This document shows positions 9,008 through 17,288 of a stretch of 64,000 nt of DNA, piece after piece (position 1 is the stretch's first letter; the number at the start of each line of letters is the position of its first letter). The DNA comes from Pseudonocardia sulfidoxydans NBRC 16205. Lineage in GTDB: Bacteria > Actinomycetota > Actinomycetes > Mycobacteriales > Pseudonocardiaceae. The DNA is taken from assembly GCF_007989085.1 (NCBI RefSeq), contig NZ_BJVJ01000001.1, forward strand, positions 1 through 64,000, given 5' to 3'. A program made the translations under genes and the position numbers. Under the pieces are notes generated by a model. It worked only from the letters and a program-made list of their open reading frames with translations, ran no database searches and was not told where the DNA came from.

Positions 9008-9703
9008 TCAGCTCGCCTCGACGGAAGCAGGACCGAGCAGCTGCTCGCGCCCCTCGAGCAGCCGGGTCTTCGCCGAGTAGACGTGCGCGAGCATCACCGA
9101 CTCCGCCCACTCGGGGCTGCGCGCCCGGAACGCGGCGAGGATCTCGCGGTGATGGCGGTTGCTGCGCTGCTGGTCCTCGCGGGTGTAGTCGTGCACGGTC
9201 CGCAGCACCAGCGGGCCGATGACGACACTGCCGCGCACCGCCGCGAAGATCTCCCCGCCCGCGGCACGGGCGATGGAGCCGTGGAACTCGCGGTTGAACT
9301 CCGCGGTCAGGTCGATGAGCTCGGGATCCCTGAGCGAGAGCTCGGCGGTGCGGCGCTCGACGGTGTCGCACAGGCCCGACAGCCGGTCGATCTCGGAGTC
9401 GGGCATCGTGATCGCGGCGCGACGCACGAAGAAGCCCTCGACCACGGCGCGGAGGTCGTAGATCGCGGCGATGTCGAGCGAGCGCCAGTCGACCACCCGG
9501 GCACCGCGGTGGGGCAGCGCCTCGATGAGCCCTTCGGACTGCAGGCGGCGCAGCGCCTCGCGGACCGGGGTGCGGGACAGGCCGTAGCGCTCGGCCATGT
9601 TGGCCTCGCCCAGGCGGGACCCGCCCTCCAGGTCGCCGGACATGATGTCCGCCCGGATCATGCGGTACGCCCGGTCGGCCGCCCGTTCGTTACTCGACGT
9701 CAC
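9008..9703 (-). CDS. GntR-family regulator, FCD subfamily
   Basis: Encodes about 231 aa from the GTG at 9703. The N-terminal winged helix-turn-helix includes GSRLGEANMAERYGLSRTPV and REALRRLQSEGLIEALPHRG (about residues 20-75). The C-terminal helical FCD domain carries the conserved acidic/His residues of EFNREFHGSIARAAGG and NRHHREILAAF, which usually bind a metal and an organic acid. It is divergent from the amidase operon and upstream of the dehydrogenase gene. TTGTATGCA-like sites flank it on both sides, so it is the best candidate regulator of both units. No strong ribosome-binding site precedes the chosen GTG, and a start further upstream cannot be excluded. Confidence 0.85.
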   Translation of the reverse strand: MTSSNERAADRAYRMIRADIMSGDLEGGSRLGEANMAERYGLSRTPVREALRRLQSEGLIEALPHRGARVVDWRSLDIAAIYDLRAVVEGFFVRRAAITMPDSEIDRLSGLCDTVERRTAELSLRDPELIDLTAEFNREFHGSIARAAGGEIFAAVRGSVVIGPLVLRTVHDYTREDQQRSNRHHREILAAFRARSPEWAESVMLAHVYSAKTRLLEGREQLLGPASVEAS

Positions 9704-9881
9704 CCGGCGAGACGGTACAGGTCCGCACGGCCCACGCCACCCACTCGGGCTCCGGAACCTCGAAGATCCTCGAACTTTGTGCACAGTTCGCGGCACGCGA
9801 TCCGCACAACTGTTTCCGGAGGGTTACGTACGCCGGGGGCCACTGGCTGCGGATTCACGGCCAGAACCGTCCTTCCGGCCG

Positions 9882-9911
9882 TTGACGCCACAGCCGCGAG
9901 TTGCATACAGT
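9882..9911 (+). promoter_or_regulatory. amidase-operon promoter with overlapping TTGCATACAG operator
   Basis: TTGACG at 9882-9887, an 18-nt spacer and TACAGT at 9906-9911 make a good sigma70-like promoter about 50 nt before the amidase start. The candidate GntR site TTGCATACAG (9901-9910) covers the -10 element, which would allow direct repression. Confidence 0.6.
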
Positions 9912-9963
9912 TTGGGACGGCCGCGCCGGGTCTGCGGCCCCCCTCGACAACAGGAGGTCGGGC

Positions 9964-11328
9964 GTGCAGCTCCCCGATGACCGCGCACCGCTCGGTGGTC
10001 CGCAGGGCTGGGACACCGCACACGCGCGGTATCAGGAGGTCGACGACCGGGTCCGCGCCGTCATCACCTGGGTGGACTCGTCGCGTGCCGACGCCGAGGC
10101 CGCCGCCGGGCGCCGCGCCACCGGTGCGTCGCTGGGCCCCCTCGACGGCGCGCTGGTCGCGCTCAAGGACAACATCGACGTCGCCGGCGTCCGGACCACC
10201 GCGGGCGCCTCCTTCCTGTCCGACAACGTCGCGACCGACGACGCGACCGTCGTCCGACGGTTGCGCGCGGCGGGTGCCGTCGTCAACGCCAAGCTGAACA
10301 TGGCCGAACTGGCCTGGGGCGCGACGACCCAGAACCTGACCTACGGCGCCTGCCGCAACCCGTGGGACCTCGACCGCATCCCCGGCGGCTCCTCCGGCGG
10401 GTCCGGCGCGGCGATCGCCGCCGGCTACTGCGACCTCGCGCTGGGCACCGACACCGGCGCCTCGGTCCGCATCCCCGCCGCGCTCAACGGTGTCGTCGGG
10501 CTGCGGCCCAGCGTCGGCGCCATCTCCATCGACGGTGTGCTGCCGGCCGCGAAGACCCAGGACACCGTCGGCCCCATGGCCCGCTACGCGATCGACGCCG
10601 CCCGGCTGACCGAGGCGCTCGTCGGGTACGACCCGGCCGACCCCTACTCGGTGGTGTCGACGGGCGCCCCCGCCACGTCGGCGATCGGGAAGCCCCTCGA
10701 CGGCCTCACCGTCGGCGTCGCACGCACCTTCTTCTTCGACGACCTCGACGACGGCGTCGGCGAACGCATCGAGACGTTCCTGGGCTGGCTGTCCGACCAG
10801 GGCACCCGGACCGCCGACGTCCCCGACTTCGGCGCGACCGGCGCACACGAGCACTGGACACGCATCGTCGGCAGCGAAGGGGCGTCGTTCCACCAGGAAC
10901 GGCTGCTCGCCCACCCCGACCACTTCTCCCCCGACGTGTTCGGCCGCGTCTCCGCCGGGCTCGACATCCCCGCGGTCGACCTCGCCCGCTCCCTGGCGTT
11001 CCGCGCCGAGTACCGGACCCGGCTCGCCCGGGTCTTCGCCGACCTCGACGTCATCGTCACACCCGTCGTGCCCGTCGACGTCCCGATGGCCGGTGGCCCC
11101 GACTCCCGCGCGCAGACGTTGCAGCTCGGCCGGATCACCTACCCGTGGGCGCTGCACGACGGGCCGACGCTGAGCCTGCCGATCGGCTTCCACCCCCGCA
11201 GCGGCCTGCCCGTCGGGGTCGCGATCACCGCGCCCCGCTTCGGCGAGGCCGTCCTGTTCCAGATCGCGTGCGCGTACCAGGACGTCACCGACTGGCACAC
11301 CGCACGCGCAGCCGTCCCCACCCGCTGA
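9964..11328 (+). CDS. amidase-signature hydrolase
   Basis: Encodes 454 aa. Amidase-signature enzymes hydrolyse carboxamides with a Ser-cisSer-Lys triad. The lysine is in ALKDNIDVAG (about residue 68), the cis-serine in GGSSGGSGAA (about 143) and the nucleophilic serine in TDTGASVRIP (about 167), with normal spacing. The GTG start is supported by the strong AGGAGGT at 9952-9958. It leads a five-gene plus-strand operon (amidase, CoA-transferase, hydantoinase, isochorismatase-fold hydrolase, oxidoreductase), so it probably removes the amide nitrogen from an intermediate of that pathway. GASVR replaces the common GGSIR, which may reflect substrate range. The substrate is unknown. Confidence 0.88.
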   Translation: MQLPDDRAPLGGPQGWDTAHARYQEVDDRVRAVITWVDSSRADAEAAAGRRATGASLGPLDGALVALKDNIDVAGVRTTAGASFLSDNVATDDATVVRRLRAAGAVVNAKLNMAELAWGATTQNLTYGACRNPWDLDRIPGGSSGGSGAAIAAGYCDLALGTDTGASVRIPAALNGVVGLRPSVGAISIDGVLPAAKTQDTVGPMARYAIDAARLTEALVGYDPADPYSVVSTGAPATSAIGKPLDGLTVGVARTFFFDDLDDGVGERIETFLGWLSDQGTRTADVPDFGATGAHEHWTRIVGSEGASFHQERLLAHPDHFSPDVFGRVSAGLDIPAVDLARSLAFRAEYRTRLARVFADLDVIVTPVVPVDVPMAGGPDSRAQTLQLGRITYPWALHDGPTLSLPIGFHPRSGLPVGVAITAPRFGEAVLFQIACAYQDVTDWHTARAAVPTR

Positions 11329-11367
11329 CCAGCGCCCACGCCCACCAGGGCAGACCGGAAGGTTGTC

Positions 11368-12609
11368 ATGACAGAGCACACCGTCGACGTCTCGGCGCTC
11401 TCGCCCGTCGAGAAGGGGCGCGGCGCGCTCGAGGGCCTGCGGGTCCTCGACCTGGCCACGATGATGGCGGCACCCTGGGCCGCGACCTACCTCGCCGACT
11501 ACGGCGCCGACGTCGTCAAGGCGGAACTGCCCGGCACCGGGGACCCGGTCCGCAAGTGGGGCACCCAGTTCGAAGGCGTGTCCCTGGCCTGGAAGACGTT
11601 GGCGCGCAACAAGCGGCTCATCACGCTGGCGTTGAACAAGCCCGAGGGCCAGGAGCTCGTACGCCGGCTGGTCCCGGAGTTCGACATCCTCATCGAGAAC
11701 TTCCGGCCCGGCGTCATGGAGCGGTGGGGCCTCGGGCCCGAGGTCCTCCAGGAGATCAACCCGAAACTGATCATCCTGCGCACCTCCGGCTACGGGCAGA
11801 CCGGCCCCTACGCCGAGCGCCCCGGGTTCGGCACCCTGGCCGAAGGGTTCTCCGGCCTGGCCTACATCACCGGCGCCGACGACCGGCCCCCCTCGATCGC
11901 GGGCTACCCGCTGGCCGACGGTGTCGCCGCCCTCACCGGCGCGATGGCCGTCCTGGCCGCCGTCTACTGGCGCGACGTCAACGGCGGCAAGGGCCAGGTC
12001 ATCGACAACGCCATCACCGAGGCCACCTACCGGCTCATCGACTACACGATGCTCGACTGGGAGAAGCGCGGCGTCGTCCGCCAGCGTTCCGGCAACCGGC
12101 TGGCCGACCTGGCGCCGCGCAACACCTACCAGTGCTCGGACGGGCACTGGATCTCGATCTCCGGCGGAACCCAGGCCATCGTGGAGCGCATGTTCCGGGT
12201 CATGGACCGCCCCGAGCTCATCACCGACCGCCGCTTCCTCGACAACGAGGCGCGGCTGCGCAACGTCGCGGACCTCGACGAGGCCATCGCCGAGTTCGTC
12301 GCGAAGCACCCGCAGGAGGAGGTGCTGCGCCGCTTCGAGGAGGCCCGCGTCGCCGCCGCGGCGGTGCACGACATCAAGCAGGTCGCCGAGCACCCGCACT
12401 TCCAGGCCCGCGAACTGCTGCAGCGCATCGACGACCCCGAGCTGGGACCGACGTCGGTGACGCACGTGCACCCGCGGCTGTCGGAGACACCGGGCGGGGT
12501 CAGCCACCTCGGTGGCGTGATGGGACAGGACAACGAGAGCTTCTACCTCGACGAGGTGGGGCTGTCGCAGGAGGAGTACCAGAAGCTCAAGGACGTCGGG
12601 GCCATCTGA
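11368..12609 (+). CDS. CaiB/BaiF class III CoA-transferase
   Basis: Encodes 413 aa, a typical length. Motifs GLRVLDLATMMAAPWAA and GADVVKAELPGTGDP open the Rossmann domain. IENFRPGVMERWGLG and RTSGYGQTGPYAERPGFG are family hallmarks. The catalytic aspartate is probably that of PLADGVAALTG near residue 185. It is the second gene of the amidase operon, 39 nt behind the amidase and 32 nt before the hydantoinase gene. A CoA-transferase among amide-hydrolysing genes suggests that ring opening yields a carboxylic acid that must be activated. Donor (for example succinyl-CoA) and acceptor cannot be read from the sequence. It is clearly similar to the CoA-transferase at 36423. Confidence 0.88.
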   Translation: MTEHTVDVSALSPVEKGRGALEGLRVLDLATMMAAPWAATYLADYGADVVKAELPGTGDPVRKWGTQFEGVSLAWKTLARNKRLITLALNKPEGQELVRRLVPEFDILIENFRPGVMERWGLGPEVLQEINPKLIILRTSGYGQTGPYAERPGFGTLAEGFSGLAYITGADDRPPSIAGYPLADGVAALTGAMAVLAAVYWRDVNGGKGQVIDNAITEATYRLIDYTMLDWEKRGVVRQRSGNRLADLAPRNTYQCSDGHWISISGGTQAIVERMFRVMDRPELITDRRFLDNEARLRNVADLDEAIAEFVAKHPQEEVLRRFEEARVAAAAVHDIKQVAEHPHFQARELLQRIDDPELGPTSVTHVHPRLSETPGGVSHLGGVMGQDNESFYLDEVGLSQEEYQKLKDVGAI

Positions 12610-12641
12610 GCTACAACCCACCGCAGGGCAAGGGAGCGAGA

Positions 12642-14048
12642 ATGTACGACCTCATCGTCACCAACGGGCTGGTCGCCGACGACCGTACGGTGCAGCCCCT
12701 CGACATCGCCGTCAAGGACGAGAAGATCGTCGCGGTCGGCACGCACGGCCAGTTCTCCGAGACGGGCGCCGCGACCGTCGTCGACGCGGCCGGCAAGTAC
12801 GTGCTGCCCGGCGGCATCGACAGCCACGTGCACTACGACCTGCAGATCTCCGAGGCCATGAAGGCCCAGTCCTCGGAGGCGGGCTCGCGGGCCGGCCTCT
12901 GGGGCGGCACCACGACCTACATCGACTTCTCGATGTCGTGGGGCGAGGAGGACCTCGTCGAGTCCATCCAGTCGAAGATGGAGAAGACGAACTCGCAGAA
13001 CCTCTACAGCGACTACGCGCTGCACGCCATCATGACCGGCAACTGGCCGCAGTCCAACGCCGACCGGATCCGTGAGGCGATCAGCGGCGGCGTCACGTCG
13101 TTCAAGTTCTTCACGACGTTCGGCGGCAGCGAGGCCATCGGCGGCATGATGACCGACGACGGCCGCATCTACTCGGCGATGCTGGAGACGCAGCAGCACG
13201 GCGGCATCGTGATGGTGCACTGCGAGGACGACTGCATCATCGACTACAACGTCCGCAAGCTCTACAGCCAGGGCCGCGAGCACTTCTCCAACATCGGCGA
13301 GGCCCGCCCGCCGCTGGCCGAGGAGGCCGCGGTGCGCCGCATGCTGCTGCTGTCGCAGCGCACCGACTCGCCCCTCTACATCGTCCACGTCTCGGCCAAG
13401 GAGTCGATCGAGGCGATCGGCGAGTTCCGCGAGAAGGGGACGCACGCCTTCGGGGAGGTCCTGCACCCGAACCTGGTGTTCGACCCCGAGCTCTACCAGC
13501 GCCCCAACGGCCAGCGCTACATGAACTACCCGCCCAACAAGACGATCGAGCACCGCGACGCGCTGTGGGCGGCGTGCGAGTCCGGCGACCTGCACACGCT
13601 CGCCAGCGACGACTACACCATCCCGTGGGACAACAAGATGATGGGCGACACCGTCGACAACGTCACCGGCGGGACGAACAGCGTCGAGACCCGCATGTCG
13701 GTGTTCTGGTCCGAGGGTGTGCGCAAGCGCAGGCTGTCGGTCCCCCGGTTCGTCGAGCTCACCTCGGCCAACCCGGCCCGCATCTTCGGCCTCTACGGCA
13801 CGAAGGGCGTCCTGCGCCCGGGCGCCGACGCCGACATCGTGCTCATGGACGACGGCTTCACCCACACCTACAAGCAGGGCGAGAACCTGCACTCGGACTG
13901 CGACTACAGCAACTGGGACGGCTGGGACGTCAACGGCATGCCGGTGACGACGATCCTGCGCGGCAACGTGATGATCGACAAGGGCGCCTTCGTCGGCCCG
14001 CAGAACATCGGCCGGTTCGTCCCGGCGTCGACACCCGAGACGGTCTGA
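12642..14048 (+). CDS. dihydropyrimidinase/hydantoinase-family cyclic amidohydrolase
   Basis: Encodes 468 aa, the usual length for hydantoinase and dihydropyrimidinase. These cytosolic enzymes open cyclic ureides or imides with a binuclear metal centre. Ligands are visible: His62 and His64 in DSHVHYD, the lysine expected to be carboxylated at 155 in SFKFFTTF, histidines in VMVHCED (about 193) and YIVHVSAKES (about 249), and Asp323 in LASDDYT. In the last motif the Asp is followed by Asp-Tyr instead of the usual His, which may alter specificity. ATG at 12642 follows GGGAGCGAG. The next gene encodes an N-carbamoylsarcosine-amidase-like hydrolase, a natural second step. Confidence 0.88.
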   Translation: MYDLIVTNGLVADDRTVQPLDIAVKDEKIVAVGTHGQFSETGAATVVDAAGKYVLPGGIDSHVHYDLQISEAMKAQSSEAGSRAGLWGGTTTYIDFSMSWGEEDLVESIQSKMEKTNSQNLYSDYALHAIMTGNWPQSNADRIREAISGGVTSFKFFTTFGGSEAIGGMMTDDGRIYSAMLETQQHGGIVMVHCEDDCIIDYNVRKLYSQGREHFSNIGEARPPLAEEAAVRRMLLLSQRTDSPLYIVHVSAKESIEAIGEFREKGTHAFGEVLHPNLVFDPELYQRPNGQRYMNYPPNKTIEHRDALWAACESGDLHTLASDDYTIPWDNKMMGDTVDNVTGGTNSVETRMSVFWSEGVRKRRLSVPRFVELTSANPARIFGLYGTKGVLRPGADADIVLMDDGFTHTYKQGENLHSDCDYSNWDGWDVNGMPVTTILRGNVMIDKGAFVGPQNIGRFVPASTPETV

Positions 14049-14053
14049 GCCCC

Positions 14054-14731
14054 GTGACGGCAACGCGACCCGCGGCGATCGACGACACCACGCTCGACGA
14101 CTACGCCTCCCGGGGCATGCGTCGGCGCACCGGTTTCGGTGCCAACCCCTGCGTGCTGGTGATCGACTTCCAGTACGGCATGACCGACCCCGAGTGCCCG
14201 CTCGGCTCGGCCAACCAGGACGCGCCGATCGAGGTCACGCAGCGCATCCTCGCGGCGGCCCGCGAGGCCGGCGTGCCGGTCGTCTACACCCGGGTCGCCT
14301 ACCGGCCCGACCTCGCCGACGGCGGCCTCTTCGTCGAGAAGGTGCCGGCGCTCGGTGCGCTGACGCTGGGCAGCCGGTGGGTGGAGATCGACGAGCGCGT
14401 CGCGATGGCCGACGGCGACTACCTGCTGACCAAGCGGCACAGCAGCTCGTTCATCGGCACCGAGCTGCAGCAGGTGCTGCAGAACCGCGGGATCGACACG
14501 ATCATCAACGTCGGCTGCTCGACGTCGGGCTGCGTCCGCCAGACCGCCGTCGACGCCCAGGCCTACGGGTTCCGCTCGGTCGTGGTCGCCGACGCCGTCG
14601 GCGACCGCAGCCCCGAGCAGCACCGCGCCAACCTGATCGACCTCGACGGCAAGTACGCCGACGTCGTGACGAGCGAGGAGGCGATCGCGGCCATCAACGC
14701 GGTCGCCGCGGCCCGGGCGGGTGCGGGATGA
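14054..14731 (+). CDS. isochorismatase-fold hydrolase, N-carbamoylsarcosine-amidase-like
   Basis: Encodes 225 aa. The cysteine hydrolase triad is visible: Asp38 in VIDFQYG, Lys127 in LLTKRHSSSFIGT and Cys160 in GCSTSGCVRQTAVDA. The STSGCVR context matches N-carbamoylsarcosine amidase and maleamate amidase relatives rather than true isochorismatases. Immediately downstream of a hydantoinase-type gene, it most likely hydrolyses the opened ring product (N-carbamoyl amino acid or half-amide). It begins 5 nt after the hydantoinase stop with a GTG, and its stop overlaps the next gene by 4 nt. It is a close relative of the product at 35767. Confidence 0.87.
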   Translation: MTATRPAAIDDTTLDDYASRGMRRRTGFGANPCVLVIDFQYGMTDPECPLGSANQDAPIEVTQRILAAAREAGVPVVYTRVAYRPDLADGGLFVEKVPALGALTLGSRWVEIDERVAMADGDYLLTKRHSSSFIGTELQQVLQNRGIDTIINVGCSTSGCVRQTAVDAQAYGFRSVVVADAVGDRSPEQHRANLIDLDGKYADVVTSEEAIAAINAVAAARAGAG

Positions 14732-15768
14732 AGGCCGTCGTCTTCGACACCTTCGGCGGCCCGGAGGTCCTGCGCCTCACCGACATGCCCGACCCGGTCG
14801 CCGGACCGGGCGAGGTCGTCGTCGACGTGCGGTTCACGGCGCTCAACCACGTCGACATCGACATCCGCGAAGGGGTGTCGCGCTTCGACTTCGAGATGCC
14901 CCACATCCTCGGGCTCGAATGTGCGGGCGTCGTGTCGTCCGTCGGTGAGGGTGTCGAGTCGCCGAAGGTCGGCGACCGCGTCGCCGTCTCCTACATCCGC
15001 ACCTGCGGGTACTGCGAGTGGTGCAAGCGCGGGCAGGACAACCTGTGCGAGAACCGCAAGCTCTACGGCGAACACATCCGCGGCGCCTACGCCGAGAAGC
15101 TGCTGACGCCGGCGAACCACTGCCTGCCCCTTCCCGACGGGCTCTCGTTCGCCGACGCCGCCGCCTCGCTGACCGCGTTCGGCACCGCGTACCACGCGCT
15201 CGTCCCGCGTGGTGACCTGAAGCTCGGCGAGACGGTGCTGATCCACTCGATCGGCTCCGGCGTCGCGTCCGCGGCCCTGCAGATCTGCAAGTCCGCGGGC
15301 GCGACCGTCATCGGCACGGCGAGCCAGGACGCCACGCTCGAACGTGCCAAGGCCGACGGCGCCGACCACGTCATCAACTACAGGACCTCCCCCGACCTCT
15401 ACGCCGAGGTGCTCGACGCCACCGACGGCCGCGGGGTGGACCTGGTGTTCGACGTCGTCGGTGGTGAGGCGTTCGGGAAGTCGATGCAGGTCATGCGGCC
15501 CTACGCCCGCCTGATCAGCATCGGCGCCCACGCGGGCGAGGTCGTGCCGTTCGACATCATCGAGTTCTTCCGGCGGCACATCTCCTACATCTCCTCGCAC
15601 ACGCAGACCCGCGACGAGATGACCACCGTGCTGCGGCTCGTCGCCAACGGCACGTTCTCACCGCGGGTGCACTCGGTGTACCCGCTGGCCGAGGCGGCCA
15701 AGGCGCAGGAGGAGCTGGTCGCGCGCAAGCACTACGGCAAGATCCTGCTGGACGTGGGCGGCGAGTAG
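14728..15768 (+). CDS. zinc-type MDR alcohol dehydrogenase/quinone-oxidoreductase-like enzyme
   Basis: Encodes 346 aa. The start MKAVVFDTFGGPEVL is typical of quinone oxidoreductase-like MDRs. It also keeps the structural-zinc loop CGYCEWC with a further Cys in DNLCENRKLYG (residues about 93-110). The nucleotide-binding segment IHSIGSGVASAALQICKSAGA lies around 170-190. ATG overlaps the upstream stop (ATGA), making it the last cistron of the amidase operon. A strong hairpin at 15781-15814 follows. It probably reduces or oxidises a pathway intermediate; the substrate is unknown. Confidence 0.83.
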   Translation: MKAVVFDTFGGPEVLRLTDMPDPVAGPGEVVVDVRFTALNHVDIDIREGVSRFDFEMPHILGLECAGVVSSVGEGVESPKVGDRVAVSYIRTCGYCEWCKRGQDNLCENRKLYGEHIRGAYAEKLLTPANHCLPLPDGLSFADAAASLTAFGTAYHALVPRGDLKLGETVLIHSIGSGVASAALQICKSAGATVIGTASQDATLERAKADGADHVINYRTSPDLYAEVLDATDGRGVDLVFDVVGGEAFGKSMQVMRPYARLISIGAHAGEVVPFDIIEFFRRHISYISSHTQTRDEMTTVLRLVANGTFSPRVHSVYPLAEAAKAQEELVARKHYGKILLDVGGE

Positions 15769-15780
15769 CCGCCCCTGCCG

Positions 15781-15814
15781 GTGCCCGGGCCCTCGCGGTG
15801 GGGGGCCCGGGCAC
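15781..15814 (+). terminator. GC-rich terminator hairpin after the amidase operon
   Basis: GTGCCCGGGCCC and its exact complement form a 12-bp stem with a 10-nt loop, 12 nt after the last stop. There is only a short T/C-rich tail, so it is a GC-rich actinobacterial-type hairpin rather than a classical U-tract terminator. Confidence 0.75.
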
Positions 15815-15877
15815 TTCCATGCCCGACCCCGAACACCGAGAGAACCCGCCCCGGCGGTCAGCGGCTCCACAACGGTT

Positions 15878-15917
15878 GTGAGCGGCAATAGTCGCTATAG
15901 CGACTATTGCCGCTCAC
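15878..15917. repeat. 40-bp palindromic element, copy 3
   Basis: Arms GTGAGCGGCAATAGTCGC and complement around TATA, so all 40 bp form a perfect palindrome. Compared with copies 1 and 2 the sixth arm base is C instead of T, with a matching G on the other side. It lies between convergent genes, and the minus-strand MFS gene uses the TGA inside the element (15914-15916) as its stop. Confidence 0.9.
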
Positions 15918-17095
15918 AGGCGCTGAGCTGCGGGGACCCGGCGGCGGGCCTCGCGGACGACGAGGACCGTCGCGGCCAGCAGCAGGCACCCGCCGGCGCA
16001 GAGCCAGGCGACGGTGTAGCCGGCGCCCGTCGCGAGCAGGCCGAACAGTGCCGGGCCCGCGACACCACCGGTCGCGGCGCCGACCATGATCGCGGCGGAG
16101 GCGCGGGCGGTGGCCTCGGGGTGCGAGGCGACGACGTCCTGGGTGAGCAGCCCGTTCCAGCCCCAGCCCGCCCCGCACGCCAGGACGGTCGCGGCGGCGA
16201 GCCCGCCCGTCGAACCGGTGAGCGCGAGGCCCGCCGTCCCCAGGCCGCCCGCGGCCATCAGCCCGGCGCAGACGATCATGGGACGGCGGGCCGTCCCGAA
16301 CCGCCAGGACGCGATGAAGCGGCCCCCGATCCCGCAGACCCCGCCGAGCGCGAGCAGGAATCCCGCGGTGGGGGCGGCGGTGCCGCCGTCGACGGCGGCG
16401 ACGACGTAGAAGCCGCCGGTCGCCGAGACCGCCGCCATGGCGAGGCCGACGGCGACCGAGACGGGGACGAGCCCGCGCGGCTTCACCGCGCGGCGCGGCG
16501 CGGGCGCCGCTGACGACGACGCGGGAGTGTGGGAGCGGGGAAGCCTGCGGGGCAACGCGATCAGCGCCGGGAGCGCAACGAGGACGGCGGCGGCGAAGGC
16601 CCAGCGCCAGCCGACGGTCAGGACGACGAGTGGGACGCCGAGCCCGGCCAGCAGGGACGCCCCGGGCAGGGAGGCCTGTTTGACGCCGTAGGCGAGGCCG
16701 CGCCGGTCGGCGGGCAGGACGGCGAACAGTGCCATGTCGCCGGCGGGGGTGGCGAGGGCGGTCGCGATCCCGCCGACGACGGCGAACACGACCAGCAGCG
16801 GGAACGATGCGGCGGTCGCGAGGCCGGCGAGGGAGGCGATGCCGATCGCGATGCCGGTGAGCGTCGTGACGCGGGGGCCGAGGGCGTGTGCGACGTGTCC
16901 GCCGGCGAGCCCGGCGACGGCCATGGCGATCCAGAAGGCGGAGACGGCGAGGCCGAGGCGGCCGGCGTCGAAGTGCAGGTCGGCGGCGACGGCGGGGGCG
17001 GTGGCGCCGAGGAGGAACACCGGCAGCATGGTCAGCGTGGCCGAGCAGGTGACGGCCGTGAGTACCCGGCCCCACCCCACGCGCACTTCCGTCAC
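15914..17095 (-). CDS. MFS transporter
   Basis: Encodes 393 aa with about 12 hydrophobic segments, for example TMLPVFLLGATAPAVAADL, FPLLVVFAVVGGIATAL and AATVLACGAGWGWNGLL. The loop between TM2 and TM3 is poorly charged, and GLAYGVKQASLPGASLLAGLG resembles the signature of organic-acid or cyanate-type MFS carriers. GTG at 17095 follows TTGGAG; the longer frame upstream is non-coding. A TTGTATGC site covers its promoter region. It is divergent from the HMGL-like lyase gene, suggesting both are under one regulator and that it moves a pathway substrate. It resembles the MFS protein at 19293 in overall layout. The substrate is unknown. Confidence 0.82.
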   Translation of the reverse strand: MTEVRVGWGRVLTAVTCSATLTMLPVFLLGATAPAVAADLHFDAGRLGLAVSAFWIAMAVAGLAGGHVAHALGPRVTTLTGIAIGIASLAGLATAASFPLLVVFAVVGGIATALATPAGDMALFAVLPADRRGLAYGVKQASLPGASLLAGLGVPLVVLTVGWRWAFAAAVLVALPALIALPRRLPRSHTPASSSAAPAPRRAVKPRGLVPVSVAVGLAMAAVSATGGFYVVAAVDGGTAAPTAGFLLALGGVCGIGGRFIASWRFGTARRPMIVCAGLMAAGGLGTAGLALTGSTGGLAAATVLACGAGWGWNGLLTQDVVASHPEATARASAAIMVGAATGGVAGPALFGLLATGAGYTVAWLCAGGCLLLAATVLVVREARRRVPAAQRL

Positions 17096-17104
17096 GAACG
17101 CTCC

Positions 17105-17114
17105 AATTGTATGC
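17105..17114 (-). promoter_or_regulatory. candidate GntR operator/-10 (AATTGTATGC) upstream of MFS gene
   Basis: Minus-strand TACAAT (17111-17106) is a -10 candidate overlapping a TTGTATGC site only 10 nt before the MFS start. It matches the sites at 8997, 9901 and 39383. Confidence 0.5.
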
Positions 17115-17241
17115 GAGTTGCACCGCGCAGCCCGTGCCGCACGTTCACCCTCGCACATCGTTCGATATCGAGAAAAGCCTGATCGAGTGCCCGATTCGGC
17201 AAAGAGGACCACGCGCCGAAACCATGGCCTCGGCGGAGGCG

Positions 17242-17253
17242 ATCGTATACATT
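17242..17253 (+). promoter_or_regulatory. candidate operator/-10 (ATCGTATACATT) upstream of lyase gene
   Basis: Contains the palindrome GTATAC and the -10-like TACATT (17248-17253), 35 nt before the lyase start. It is a variant of the TTGTATGCAA motif. With 17105-17114 it brackets the divergent promoter region. Confidence 0.4.
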
Positions 17254-17288
17254 CAGCGGGAATCACCACCCACCGAGAGGACGCCCGC

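Noticed and set aside
9700..12621. Minus-strand frame of 973 codons opposite the amidase and CoA-transferase genes
   Set aside because: Antisense shadow rich in Val/Gly/Asp/Arg; the plus strand has the full amidase triad and CoA-transferase motifs.
3501..15917. CRISPR or transposon-end interpretation of the palindromes
   Set aside because: Copies are thousands of bases apart with no uniform spacers, no cas genes, no transposase and no target-site duplications visible.
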